A stretch of DNA of 64,000 bases, taken from positions 1 through 64,000 of the forward strand of contig UCNE01000016.1 of the NCBI GenBank assembly GCA_900473685.1, written 5' to 3'. The notes below the pieces were generated by a model. The model ran no database searches, was not told the DNA's origin, and saw only the letters and a list, made by a program, of their open reading frames with translations. Source of the DNA: Hyphomicrobiales bacterium (GTDB lineage Bacteria > Pseudomonadota > Alphaproteobacteria > Rhizobiales > Rhizobiaceae). The translations under genes and the position numbers were made by a program. Positions 16,909 to 25,488 of the stretch are shown in pieces. How positions within the stretch are numbered: position 1 is the first letter of the stretch; the number at the start of each line of letters is the position of its first letter.

Positions 16909-18963
16909 CTAGCGCATCGCCGCAGCGATGTTCCCACCATCGACAGTGGTGACATCGGCGGTGGTGCGCTCGGCCAAAGCCTGGTGCACGAAAGCCTGGG
17001 CAACATCGTCTGCGGTTACTTCGAGGCCCAACAAGTTGCCGCCCATATAGTCCTTGACCGACAGACCGCGTGCCGCCGAACGGTTGGCGATCATCTCGTC
17101 GTTGAGCAGACCGGAGCGGATACGGTCAGCATTGACGGCGTTCGAACGGATGCCGTCCTTGCCATGTTCCAGCGCATACTGACGCGACAGGAACAGCGCC
17201 GCCGCCTTCGGCAGGCCGTAGGCACCGAAATTAGCGCCGGGATTGACGGCCTGCTTGCTGGCATTGAACAGCAGAACCCCACCGGTCGCCTGCTCCTTCA
17301 TGATCCGGACTGCATTCTGCGCCACGCTCTGATGCGAGAAGAAGTTGAGCTCAAAGCTCTTGCGCAGCAGGGCGTCGTCCATGGTGGCAATCGGGCTCTC
17401 CCACGCGGCCCCCGCATTGGAGACGACAATATCGACACCGCCATAGGTGCTGACAGCAGCGTCGAACGCAGCGCGCACGGATGCCGTATCGGTGACGTCG
17501 CAGGCAAGTCCGATCGACTGGTTACCAATCGACTTTGCGATCTCGGCCGCCTTGGTCCCATCGAGATCGAGAACCACGACATGGGCGCCTTCACGGGCAA
17601 AAGCCTTTGCGGTGGCAGCCCCGATCGCGCCAGCGCCACCGGTGACGACTGCAACCTGGCCGGTGAACGGTTTGGCCTTGGCGCCAGCAAGCTTTGCCTG
17701 CTCCAGTGACCAATATTCGAGATCAAACAGGTCGGGCTTGCTGACCGGCTGGAAGCGGCCGATGGATTCGGCGTCGCGGGCGGCTTCGATCCACATTTCT
17801 CCAACATCGGCAGCGATCTTGGCGTCCTTCAGGGTCCGGCCGTGGCCGAACATGCCCAGCCCCGGCACCAGCGTCAGCCGTGGCATTGGATCCAACATGA
17901 CGCGTTTGACGTCGTCGCGGCCGTCGTTCTTCTTGAAATATGCAGTATAGTTTTCCGCGAACTGCGCCACGCGGCCGGCAATCGCCGCCTTGTATCCGTT
18001 GAGATCAGCAGCATCCGGCGCCGGCAGCACCATCGGTCCGGTCTTAATGCGGATGGACAGATCCGGTGTCGAAACGCCACGCGAGGCCATGTCCTCGACC
18101 TCAGCTGCATTGACGAATTCGAGGATCGCCGGCGAGGTGCGGAACTCGCCGATCATCCGGTCATACCGGCCTTCACCCTTCGAAACGGCGACGGCACCGC
18201 GCAGCATGGCAGCAATTTCATTGGGCTTGGCGAGATTTGCGGGCAAGACGGCCGGAGTGAACGGGTTCTTGCCATTCTTCGCCACATAGTCTTCTGCCAG
18301 CGTCACATAGTGGATCATCCGGTCATAGGCTTCCTTGGCGTTGGCGCCAAAGGTGAAGATGCCGTGTTTGTCGAGAATCAGGCCATCCACGGTCGGATCC
18401 CTGTCGAAGACCTCGGCGGCCAGCTTGGCGAGATCGAAGCCGGGCATCACATAGGGCACCAGCCCCATCTTCGGCCCAAACACCTTGGCGCTGATCTCCA
18501 TGCTACCCTCAAGGTCGGCAATGGAGAGAACACCGGTCGAGTGGGTGTGATCGACGAACTTGTGCGGAATGAAGGCGTGCAGCAGCGCCTCGACGGAAGG
18601 ATTGGGGGAGGCGGGATCAATCAGGTTGGCGCGCTGCAACGTCACCATGTCCTCGTCGGAAAGCTTGGTCAGCTTGCGGGCCTTCAAGAGAGGCGCGATC
18701 TTGACGGCGGGAAGCCCCGCCGGTTCGATGATCCCCATGTCCCAGCCGCTGCCTTTTACGCACAAGACATCCCATTCGTCGCCGACAAGATCGCTGACGG
18801 TGGTTTTTACGGACGTATTGCCACCGCCATGCAGAACTAGCCGTGGATCACCGCCGAGCAGCCGCGTCGTATAGATACGCAACGCCAGATCGCGGTTGAT
18901 GCCCTTTGCGGCATAGGTGGCGACCATCGCCTCGGCGTCGGTATCGCTCCAGAGATTTTTCAT
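16909..18963 (-). CDS. Bifunctional class II aldolase / short-chain dehydrogenase (RhaD-type fusion)
   Basis: A 684-residue fusion. Residues 1-400 form a class II aldolase/adducin domain with zinc ligands H139 and H141 (D-H-T-H) and H200 (D-K-H-G). Residues 435-684 form a short-chain dehydrogenase with T-G-G-A-G-A-I-G (441-448) and catalytic Y582/K586. Rhizobial relatives cleave rhamnulose-1-phosphate to DHAP and lactaldehyde and then oxidise the aldehyde. No other rhamnose genes occur here. Beside mtnK/mtnA, the analogous substrate would be methylthioribulose-1-phosphate or 5-deoxyribulose-1-phosphate, giving DHAP plus methylthioacetaldehyde or acetaldehyde. It lies 71 nt downstream of the SorC gene on the same strand, with GGAGG 8 nt before ATG. 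Confidence 0.88.
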   Translation of the reverse strand: MKNLWSDTDAEAMVATYAAKGINRDLALRIYTTRLLGGDPRLVLHGGGNTSVKTTVSDLVGDEWDVLCVKGSGWDMGIIEPAGLPAVKIAPLLKARKLTKLSDEDMVTLQRANLIDPASPNPSVEALLHAFIPHKFVDHTHSTGVLSIADLEGSMEISAKVFGPKMGLVPYVMPGFDLAKLAAEVFDRDPTVDGLILDKHGIFTFGANAKEAYDRMIHYVTLAEDYVAKNGKNPFTPAVLPANLAKPNEIAAMLRGAVAVSKGEGRYDRMIGEFRTSPAILEFVNAAEVEDMASRGVSTPDLSIRIKTGPMVLPAPDAADLNGYKAAIAGRVAQFAENYTAYFKKNDGRDDVKRVMLDPMPRLTLVPGLGMFGHGRTLKDAKIAADVGEMWIEAARDAESIGRFQPVSKPDLFDLEYWSLEQAKLAGAKAKPFTGQVAVVTGGAGAIGAATAKAFAREGAHVVVLDLDGTKAAEIAKSIGNQSIGLACDVTDTASVRAAFDAAVSTYGGVDIVVSNAGAAWESPIATMDDALLRKSFELNFFSHQSVAQNAVRIMKEQATGGVLLFNASKQAVNPGANFGAYGLPKAAALFLSRQYALEHGKDGIRSNAVNADRIRSGLLNDEMIANRSAARGLSVKDYMGGNLLGLEVTADDVAQAFVHQALAERTTADVTTVDGGNIAAAMR

Positions 18964-19034
18964 CGTTTATTCCTCCCTCGGACAGGTTTTCAGGCCCGGT
19001 CCTCGCCGGGCGGATCAGATAGGATTGAGATGGT

Positions 19035-20009
19035 TTACAGTGCGGGGCGGCTGCGGGCCTCTGTGCTCCAACGCTCGAGAAGCCGCCGAGCCATGGAGGT
19101 GGTCACCACCAGATGCGATGCAAACCCGCCCTTGATGGCTGCCACCAGCGGATCGAATTTACTGTCTTCCTGCACCACCATCATGCGCTTGCCGATCGCA
19201 CGGATGGAATCGAGATCCGCGGAAATGCAGCGGCGGTTATGAGCGCAGTCCAGCCATTGGCCGTTGCCGTCAATGATCTGGCCGGCAATGACGCCTGCGG
19301 CACCCGTCTGCCCAAGCGCATGCATTTCTTCCGCCGTCAGGGCGCCGCATTTCACCAGATGGCTGTCATCCTCGATACCACCAACGGAATAGAGCGCCAG
19401 CTGGCAGTCGGAGATCGTCGCCATCTGCTCACGGATCACTGGCTCAGCCCGCAATGCCTCAGCCAGCTGTTCGGAACTCAAAACCAGCGGCGCATAGACA
19501 TTGATGCCTTCGGCATTGAGACGCCGGGCAATTTCGGTCGTGCACTGGTCGGGCCGATAGGAATAGGGTGCTCCAAGATTTCCGCACAACTGGACGACGG
19601 TAACATCCTGCAGGTCGGCATAGGGCATGACGTCGGCCAGGTGGTAGACCGTGCGACCCCAGGCGACGCCGACACGATCGCCCTTGTTGATCAACTCGAG
19701 GAACACAGCAGCGGCAACCACAGGCATTTCCGCGGTTGGGTCCATCGCCTGCCGGTCTTCCGGCACGATCCAAACGGAGGTCAGACCGAGTGTATCTTCC
19801 AATTGGCGCGCCAGGACGTCGTCGGCAAACAGCTGTGTCGATGTGGCGATGTTGACGATCCCGGTTTCGCGGGCGCGGCGCAGATAGGTGGCAACGGACG
19901 CGCGGGAAATATTGAGCCGCTGCGCCACTTCATCCTGCCGGAGACCGTGGGTATAGTAGAGCCAGGCGGCCTTGTGCAGGATCTGATCTGTGGACCGGAT
20001 GGGCATCAT
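19035..20009 (-). CDS. SorC/DeoR-family sugar-responsive transcriptional regulator
   Basis: A 324-residue regulator. Residues 1-55 contain a helix-turn-helix typical of the family (Q-D-E-V-A-Q-R-L-N-I-S-R-A-S-V). From about 60 on lies the SorC sugar-phosphate-binding domain (G-V-A-W-G-R-T-V near 110 and G-Q-T-G-A-A-G-V-I-A-G near 245). I begin at ATG 20009, with AGGAG close upstream; ATG 20006 is equally possible. The family usually binds phosphorylated sugars, so a methylthioribulose or deoxyribulose phosphate could be the inducer. It precedes the aldolase/dehydrogenase and is the only sugar regulator in this cluster. Confidence 0.88.
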   Translation of the reverse strand: MMPIRSTDQILHKAAWLYYTHGLRQDEVAQRLNISRASVATYLRRARETGIVNIATSTQLFADDVLARQLEDTLGLTSVWIVPEDRQAMDPTAEMPVVAAAVFLELINKGDRVGVAWGRTVYHLADVMPYADLQDVTVVQLCGNLGAPYSYRPDQCTTEIARRLNAEGINVYAPLVLSSEQLAEALRAEPVIREQMATISDCQLALYSVGGIEDDSHLVKCGALTAEEMHALGQTGAAGVIAGQIIDGNGQWLDCAHNRRCISADLDSIRAIGKRMMVVQEDSKFDPLVAAIKGGFASHLVVTTSMARRLLERWSTEARSRPAL

Positions 20010-20032
20010 GTCTCCTTCAATACAATGGATTA

Positions 20033-20061
20033 GACAATAGTCATCACTGCTGACAAAAGTC
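20033..20061. promoter_or_regulatory. Direct repeat upstream of the SorC gene
   Basis: GACAATAGTC (20033-20042) and GACAAAAGTC (20052-20061) are direct repeats differing at one base, with starts 19 bp apart, immediately upstream of the regulator start. They could be half-sites for autoregulation. They do not match the palindrome at 12355 beyond short GACA/TGTC-type similarity. Confidence 0.35.
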
Positions 20062-20401
20062 AAATTTGGTATTGAAAGAAGCCGCCTGATACGCGCGATT
20101 TGGACGAGATGCCCATGCATGTTCGATAAAAGTCCTCGTTGGGCAGCGTTTCAGTGAAGTGCAGTAGGATCCCCGCGGATGCCGGCAGGGTAGTGGCGCA
20201 GCCTTGCACAGCAAGCTGCTTCGACGCAGCGATTACCGCGTGAACAGGTTACTAATCGAAAACTGGAGGCAGAGGGACGTTTCGCGCCAATTGGCGATAT
20301 CGCCAATGTCCCTCGCGGACGATGGGACGACTGGTTGGCAGGCATTCTCGCCGCAACGGCGGCTCAAAATTTAGAGCGCGCGTTCCCACTAGAGCGGCGG
20401 G
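20062..20401. other. Non-coding gap between SorC gene and amino-acid ABC operon
   Basis: This stretch and its flanks separate two minus-strand operons. I find no convincing gene; the short frames here lack ribosome sites and have odd composition. The only clear structures are the repeat near 20033-20061 and the hairpin at 20402-20434. Confidence 0.5.
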
Positions 20402-20434
20402 CGTTATGCCGGAAATTCAGTTCCCGGCATAACG
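20402..20434 (-). terminator. Hairpin at the end of the amino-acid ABC operon
   Basis: A perfect 11-bp inverted repeat (CGTTATGCCGG / CCGGCATAACG, 11-nt loop) starts 12 nt beyond the ATPase stop. It lacks a clear T-run, so it may stabilise the transcript end rather than act as a full intrinsic terminator. Confidence 0.5.
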
Positions 20435-20445
20435 GATCGTATCAT

Positions 20446-21210
20446 TCAAGCAGCCAGATATTTTTTCAGGAAGGCCTTGGTGCGATCCTGTACCGGGGCC
20501 CGGAAAATCTCGCTAGGCGGCCCTTCTTCGACGACGACGCCGCCATCCATGAACAGGACGCGATCGGCGACCTCGCCGGCAAAGCGCATTTCGTGGGTGA
20601 CGATCAGCATGGTCATATGCTCGGCAGCAAGCTGCTTCATCACCGCGTTGACCTCATCGACCAGCTCAGGGTCAAGCGCCGATGTCGCTTCGTCAAACAG
20701 CATCACCTTCGGCTGCATGGCGAGCGCACGGGCGATGGCGACCCGCTGCTTCTGTCCGCCGGACAGCCGTGACGGATAGGCATCCACCTTCTCCGCAAGC
20801 CCGACTTTCGACAACAGTTCCACGGCAAGCTCGCGGGCCACATTCTTGGCCATGCCCTTGAGGATGACCGGCCCCATGGTGATGTTCTCGAGCACTGTCA
20901 GATGCGGGAACAGATTGAAGTGCTGGAACACCATGCCCATCTGCTGGCGCACCGCATTGATGTGCCGCTCGAACGCTGCTCCGCGCAGAGGTTGATTGAC
21001 CTGCACGCCGTCAAGCCAGATCTCGCCGCCGTTTAGCGTTTCAAGATGATTGATGGAGCGCAGAAGCGTGCTTTTGCCCGAACCGCTCGGGCCGATAATG
21101 GCGACGATCTGGCCGCGTGTGACGGATAGATCAATCCCCTTGAGGACTTCCAGGGCGCCATAGGCCTTGCGGGCGCCCTTTACCTCGACCATGGGCCGCT
21201 GGACGGTCAT
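20446..21210 (-). CDS. Polar amino-acid ABC transporter ATPase (GlnQ/HisP family)
   Basis: A 254-residue ATPase with Walker [10 protein letters not shown], signature L-S-G-G-Q-K-Q-R and Walker [13 protein letters not shown], all typical of polar amino-acid importers. Its start overlaps the stop of the upstream permease by 4 nt. It completes an operon of binding protein, two permeases and ATPase. The amino acid carried cannot be deduced from the ATPase. Confidence 0.93.
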   Translation of the reverse strand: MTVQRPMVEVKGARKAYGALEVLKGIDLSVTRGQIVAIIGPSGSGKSTLLRSINHLETLNGGEIWLDGVQVNQPLRGAAFERHINAVRQQMGMVFQHFNLFPHLTVLENITMGPVILKGMAKNVARELAVELLSKVGLAEKVDAYPSRLSGGQKQRVAIARALAMQPKVMLFDEATSALDPELVDEVNAVMKQLAAEHMTMLIVTHEMRFAGEVADRVLFMDGGVVVEEGPPSEIFRAPVQDRTKAFLKKYLAA

Positions 21211-21866
21211 CGGGATACCTCCACTTGTTTTTCGACCTGCCGCAAACCGGTTTCAAGGACGAGATTGAGTATGTAATAGAGTGCTGCCACCGTGATGTAG
21301 AACTCGAATGGCCGGAATGTTTCGCTGATTGCCAGCTGGGCCGAGTGCACGAGCTCGGCAATGCCGATGATCGAAACCAGCGACGATTCCTTCAATAGCA
21401 CGATCAGATTGTTGCCGATCGAGGGCAGGGTGTTGCGCACCGCCTGCGGAATGACGACGTAACGCAGCGTCTGGAACCGGCCGAAACCGATACTGCGCGC
21501 ACCTTCCGTCTGCCCGGCATCAACCGCGACGATACCGGCGCGCATGACGTCGGCATTGTAGACGGCAAAGTGAAGTCCAAGGCCAATGATACCGGCAGCA
21601 AGCGCCGGCACGTTGATGCCTATCTGGGCGAGGCCGAAATAGATCAGGAAGAGCTGCAAAAGCAGCGGCGTTCCCATGAACAGCCACATGAAGAAGCGGA
21701 TCGGATAGGCAATCACCTTCGGCGCATAGAGCACGGCGACGGCGAAGAAGATGCCGAAGAAGAAGCTGATGACGGCTCCGCTGATGGTCAGTACCACCGT
21801 CCACCACGCTCCCATGAGCAGGAGGTCGGTATAGGGCGTAACGACGCTGAAATCGAGACCTTGCAT
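21207..21866 (-). CDS. Polar amino-acid ABC transporter permease (HisM/GlnP family)
   Basis: A 219-residue permease with about five membrane helices. The conserved cytoplasmic loop is [22 protein letters not shown] (split here for brevity), the EAA motif of this family. I start at ATG 21866, which has GGGAG upstream; a longer reading from 21929 would overlap the preceding gene. It is one of two paired permeases in the operon. Confidence 0.92.
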   Translation of the reverse strand: MQGLDFSVVTPYTDLLLMGAWWTVVLTISGAVISFFFGIFFAVAVLYAPKVIAYPIRFFMWLFMGTPLLLQLFLIYFGLAQIGINVPALAAGIIGLGLHFAVYNADVMRAGIVAVDAGQTEGARSIGFGRFQTLRYVVIPQAVRNTLPSIGNNLIVLLKESSLVSIIGIAELVHSAQLAISETFRPFEFYITVAALYYILNLVLETGLRQVEKQVEVSR

Positions 21867-21879
21867 GTTGCGCGCTCCC

Positions 21880-22527
21880 TCAGTTGATGGCGTAGCGCCG
21901 GTCGAGGACGTCGACCGCCCGCGCCACAACGTAGACGATGATCATGTAGAGCAGGGCGGCAATGCCGAAGATCTCGAACGGCTTGTAGGTGGAACCGATA
22001 AAGCGCTGCGCCGTATAGGTGAGTTCAACGACCGAGATCGTCGAAACCAGAGCGGACCCCTTGATCAGGCCCACAGCGTTGACGCCGAGCGGGCGGATCA
22101 TCAGCCGTGCCGCCTGCGGCAGGACAACAAGGCGCAGTGTCTGCAGCCGGCTGAAGCCGATGGTGCGCGACGCCTCCACCTGGCCCCGATCGACGCCGAT
22201 AATGCCGCCGCGAATGGATTCGGCCATGTAGGCGCCGATGTTCAGCCCCAGACCGATGACACCGGCGGCAAAAGGATCAAGATTGATGCCGATCTGCGGG
22301 CCGCCGAAATAAAGAACGAACAGCTGGATCAGGCAGGGTGTGCCACGAAACACACTGACATACAGACTGCCGATTGCCCGCAGGACAAACGAGCCCGACA
22401 TCTTCGCCGAGGCGACAACGGCTGCGACCGCAAGGCCAAGCAGCAACGACAGCACCGATATCTGCACGGTGACCCAAGCGGCTTCCACGAAAAACGGGAA
22501 GACGCGCAGCATCAGCGGGAAATCCAT
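21880..22527 (-). CDS. Polar amino-acid ABC transporter permease (HisQ/GlnP family)
   Basis: A 215-residue paralogue of the next permease, with the same five-helix layout and an EAA loop beginning E-A-S-R-T-I-G-F-S-R-L-Q. The two would form a heterodimeric channel. A 13-nt gap to the downstream permease and an 81-nt gap containing a strong hairpin after the binding-protein gene show the operon order. Confidence 0.92.
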   Translation of the reverse strand: MDFPLMLRVFPFFVEAAWVTVQISVLSLLLGLAVAAVVASAKMSGSFVLRAIGSLYVSVFRGTPCLIQLFVLYFGGPQIGINLDPFAAGVIGLGLNIGAYMAESIRGGIIGVDRGQVEASRTIGFSRLQTLRLVVLPQAARLMIRPLGVNAVGLIKGSALVSTISVVELTYTAQRFIGSTYKPFEIFGIAALLYMIIVYVVARAVDVLDRRYAIN

Positions 22528-22558
22528 GGGAAAAACTCCGGAAGAGGCCTGCGAACGG

Positions 22559-22590
22559 CATTTGGCCGGCTTATCTCAGCCGGCCAAATG
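22559..22590 (-). other. Intra-operon stem-loop after the binding-protein gene
   Basis: A perfect 12-bp repeat (CATTTGGCCGGC / GCCGGCCAAATG, 8-nt loop) lies between the binding-protein stop and the first permease. There is no T-run downstream on the minus strand. It probably protects the binding-protein mRNA or partly terminates transcription, giving an excess of binding protein. Confidence 0.65.
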
Positions 22591-22608
22591 TTTCTGGCTA
22601 TCGATCGA

Positions 22609-23391
22609 TCAGCGGATGTCGCTGCCAACCCATTCCATGGCGATCTTCTCGTAGGATCCATCCGCCATCATCTCGTCGAGCGCCTTCTGCATCGCAGCCT
22701 TCAGCTCCGGATTGTTTTTGCGGATGGCAATGCCGATGGCGACGCTGCCGCCTTCGATGTCAGGCGTTTCGAGACGGCGGACCTTTTCGCCGGTTTCCTT
22801 GACGGCAACCATCACCGGGATGTTGTCGACGACGATGGCATCGACGCGTCCGGCCTTCAGTTCGAGCAGCAGCTCCGGCAGGCCCTTATAGGTGCGCACG
22901 TCCCAGCCGCCCTGTTCGCGAGCCCATTTCTCGTGGGTTTCGCCGAGCGTGACGCCGAGTGTCTTGCCCTTCAGTTCGCCCAGCTTCTGGACGGTCGATG
23001 CTTCGTTGACGAAGACCGCACGGCCGGCGTGGTAGTACGGGCCGACGAAATCGACGACCTTTTCGCGTTCCGGCGTGATGGTCATCGAGCCGACGACGGT
23101 GTCGAACTTGTTGGCAAGCAGGCCGGCGATGATACCGTCCCAGGCGGTCGTGACCAGCGTGCCCTTGACGCCGACGCGTTCGGCGATCGCCGTCCCGATC
23201 GAGGCATCAAAGCCGACGACTTCGTTCTTCTCGTTGACGAAATTGAATGGCGGATACTGGCCGGACATCGCAATGCGGATTTCACCGGAGGACTTGATCG
23301 CCTCCAGATCGTCGGCGCTGGCCGTAAAAGCAGTAAAGCTGGCAGCAATGGCCAGGGTGGCGGCCAAAAGGCCTGAAACGAGTGTCTTCAT
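22609..23391 (-). CDS. Polar amino-acid ABC transporter substrate-binding protein
   Basis: A 260-residue periplasmic protein of the SBP_bac_3 family. A Sec signal peptide (M-K-T-L...A-S-A) is cleaved near residue 26. The mature start S-G-E-I-R-I-A-M-S-G-Q-Y-P-P-F-N-F and the G-F-D-A-S-I-G segment are family hallmarks for ligand binding. It is first in the operon and divergent from a LysR gene 135 nt away. The ligand class is polar amino acid; identity is not resolvable here. Confidence 0.92.
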   Translation of the reverse strand: MKTLVSGLLAATLAIAASFTAFTASADDLEAIKSSGEIRIAMSGQYPPFNFVNEKNEVVGFDASIGTAIAERVGVKGTLVTTAWDGIIAGLLANKFDTVVGSMTITPEREKVVDFVGPYYHAGRAVFVNEASTVQKLGELKGKTLGVTLGETHEKWAREQGGWDVRTYKGLPELLLELKAGRVDAIVVDNIPVMVAVKETGEKVRRLETPDIEGGSVAIGIAIRKNNPELKAAMQKALDEMMADGSYEKIAMEWVGSDIR

Positions 23392-23477
23392 GTGCTGTTT
23401 TCCTCTGGATGAAAGCGCATTCTCTGTCGCTTGGGTACGCGTGGACGCGCCTTCCGAATTTGATGATTGCCTTTGTT

Positions 23478-23495
23478 CTATTATTGCGCAAATAG
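23478..23495. promoter_or_regulatory. Candidate LysR-type binding site
   Basis: CTATT and AATAG flank an 8-nt centre, and TTGCGCAA within it is itself a perfect palindrome. The site lies between the divergent binding-protein and LysR genes, 32 nt before the LysR start. Confidence 0.45.
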
Positions 23496-23526
23496 ATAAT
23501 GTAAATAGAAGGCATAGATTTCAGGA

Positions 23527-24486
23527 ATGATACCGTCACGATCTGAACGGCTGGTTTGGGAGCTGGACTGGAACCTGCTGCGAACCTTCGTGGTGATCGC
23601 CGAAGTCAAGAGCATCACCCGCGCCGCCGAGCAGCTCAACCTCAAGCAACCGAGTGTCAGCAATGCGCTGCGCCGGCTGGAAGACCGGGTCGGCCGGCGG
23701 CTGGTCGAACGCGACGCCACCCGCTTCGAACTGACCGATGTCGGCCAGCTGCTCTATGAGCAGAGCATCGAGGTCTTCGGTACGATTTCACAGCTTCCGC
23801 AGCTGGTGCGCGGCGTCGGCGATGACGTGACCGGCCATGTCACGATTGCCGTTGCCAGCCATGTCATTTCGCCGATCTTCGATAAGGCGCTGACGGCGTT
23901 TCATCGCAGCCACCCACGCGCCACGCTGACTATCTCGGTCGCGACCAGCGGCGAAGTAACCCGGCAGGTCCGCGAAAAGCGCGCGTCCCTTGGTCTGTGC
24001 CTTGTCAGCAACCGCGATGCCGCCCTCGACTACACGATGGTCTACCGGGAATTCTTCGGCTTTTTCTGCGGGCCGGATCATCGCTTCTTCGGGCAGGCGG
24101 ACTTGACGCTGGCAGACCTGAAAGGCGAACCGTCCGTCTCGTTCCACACCGATAATATCGCTGATGTGCTCAGGCCCGTCGCACTTCTGCGCAGCGAGGC
24201 GAAACTCGCCACCAACGTGGTTGGCGTATCGTCAAGCCTCGAAGAGGTGCGCCGCATGATCGTCGCGGGGCTGGGGATCGGGCCATTGCCGCTCCACGTC
24301 GCGCGGCGTGATGTCGCCGACGGCGTGCTCTGGCGGCTGCCGCCTTATGAGACGCCACCTGCCATCGATGTCTTTCTGCTGGTCAATCCGGAAAAGATCG
24401 TCAACCGCGCCGAAAAGGCGTTGATCACCGGCATCCAGACCGCCATCGCGGAAACGCCGCTCGATCAGCGCATCTACGGCGCCTAA
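23527..24486 (+). CDS. LysR-family transcriptional regulator
   Basis: A 319-residue regulator with an N-terminal winged helix-turn-helix (I-T-R-A-A-E-Q-L-N-L-K-Q-P-S-V-S-N-A-L) and a C-terminal periplasmic-binding-like effector domain (about 105-310). It is divergent from the polar amino-acid ABC operon and most likely controls it. Its last codons overlap the stop of the convergent thioesterase gene by 4 nt. Confidence 0.92.
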   Translation: MIPSRSERLVWELDWNLLRTFVVIAEVKSITRAAEQLNLKQPSVSNALRRLEDRVGRRLVERDATRFELTDVGQLLYEQSIEVFGTISQLPQLVRGVGDDVTGHVTIAVASHVISPIFDKALTAFHRSHPRATLTISVATSGEVTRQVREKRASLGLCLVSNRDAALDYTMVYREFFGFFCGPDHRFFGQADLTLADLKGEPSVSFHTDNIADVLRPVALLRSEAKLATNVVGVSSSLEEVRRMIVAGLGIGPLPLHVARRDVADGVLWRLPPYETPPAIDVFLLVNPEKIVNRAEKALITGIQTAIAETPLDQRIYGA

Positions 24487-24929
24487 CCCGAATTGTTTTC
24501 GTTGGCCGCGGCCCCGGTTTGAAGCGCCTCTGCACGTGCCCGCATCTCGGCATCAAGCCCCACCGCGACCCGCTCGACCAGATCGAACCGGACGCTGACC
24601 GTTCTGTTGACCGCGTGAACCAAGCCGTCCAGCGAGCCCGACATCACCTGTTCGAACGTCACCGAACTGCGGCCGGCCTTGACCACGTGGGAACGGATCG
24701 TCAGCAGCGCGCCAGCCTTGGTTTCATGTTTGTATTCGACTTCGGATCGGACATCGGCCCAGCCACGGCTGGCATCGGCAAGACCTTCGACGCCTGCGAT
24801 GTGGCCAAGAAGCTGGAAGCTGGCATCATCGAACATCGCCGCATAATGGCGAACATTCATATGACCCATGATGTCGCACATCCACGGATGCGCCACGCCG
24901 ACATAAGTGACAAGCGATTGACCGGGCAT
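24483..24929 (-). CDS. Hotdog-fold acyl-CoA thioesterase
   Basis: A 148-residue protein of the 4-hydroxybenzoyl-CoA thioesterase family. The N-terminal motif W-M-C-D-I-M-G-H-M-N-V-R-H-Y matches the catalytic loop and long helix, with D at the usual nucleophile/base position. ATG 24929 is chosen because GGAG lies 5 nt upstream; an upstream ATG at 24971 has no such site. Substrate is unknown. It is convergent with LysR and not obviously connected to the transporter. Confidence 0.82.
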   Translation of the reverse strand: MPGQSLVTYVGVAHPWMCDIMGHMNVRHYAAMFDDASFQLLGHIAGVEGLADASRGWADVRSEVEYKHETKAGALLTIRSHVVKAGRSSVTFEQVMSGSLDGLVHAVNRTVSVRFDLVERVAVGLDAEMRARAEALQTGAAANENNSG

Positions 24930-25122
24930 CTTTTCTCCGCACATCTCGCCGAAAGGGCAGTTTCGCGCCACCGGCTCGACGCAGGCTTAGCGCAAGCGTT
25001 CGGAAGCGGCAACACGCACTCACACGAGATAAGGCCGCTGCGCGTATCCTTTCGGACATGAGCCACAGCGGCCAGTATTGTCAGATCTGGTCAGCGAGGT
25101 ATCGATCCCGACACCAGTCCGG

Positions 25123-25398
25123 TCACATTTTCGCAAAAGCGGTAATGCCGTAGGCAAGTCCGCCGCCGGTTTGGATGGTCAGTGTTCCGCCATTGGCGCC
25201 AACCCACGCAGCGTCGATATTCAGCACCGCGGAGCTGATCCGCACGGTATTGGCGGTTGGCCAGGCAAACACCGTGCCGGAATAGGGAAGAGAAAAGCTG
25301 CCATCGGGGTAGCTGAAGACAACCCTGCAGGGCTTGTTGAGAATATCGGACCCATGCGGGGTGTTGGCGTTCAGCGTGATGTTGTAATAGGTTGCCAT
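25123..25398 (-). CDS. Small protein of unknown function (91 aa)
   Basis: I do not recognise this protein. It is predicted to be mostly beta-strand, rich in T, N, S, G and aromatic residues, with no signal peptide, membrane helix or known motif. GGGAG lies 7 nt before the ATG, supporting translation. It is the last of three same-strand genes of similar, AT-richer composition downstream of an XRE regulator. Like the two larger genes it begins with a short N-terminal strand of alternating polar and hydrophobic residues (Y-Y-N-I-T-L-N-A-N), but I cannot show homology to them. Confidence 0.65.
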   Translation of the reverse strand: MATYYNITLNANTPHGSDILNKPCRVVFSYPDGSFSLPYSGTVFAWPTANTVRISSAVLNIDAAWVGANGGTLTIQTGGGLAYGITAFAKM

Positions 25399-25488
25399 GT
25401 TGAAACTCCCATTGGTTGGCGCCGCTTAAAAGCGCTTCAGGTAAAATCTGGATCGTGAAGACGTATCGTGTATTTTCTAAAGCATCTG

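Noticed and set aside
6797..18963. Whole region read as a rhamnose operon because of the RhaD-type fusion
   Set aside because: Rhamnose kinase, isomerase and mutarotase are missing, and mtnK/mtnA point to 5-substituted ribose.
20062..20401. A small minus-strand gene in the gap after the SorC regulator
   Set aside because: The open frame of about 64 codons has no ribosome site or recognisable sequence.
21865..23376. A 503-codon plus-strand frame through the amino-acid ABC operon
   Set aside because: It mirrors three well-supported minus-strand genes and has no domain.
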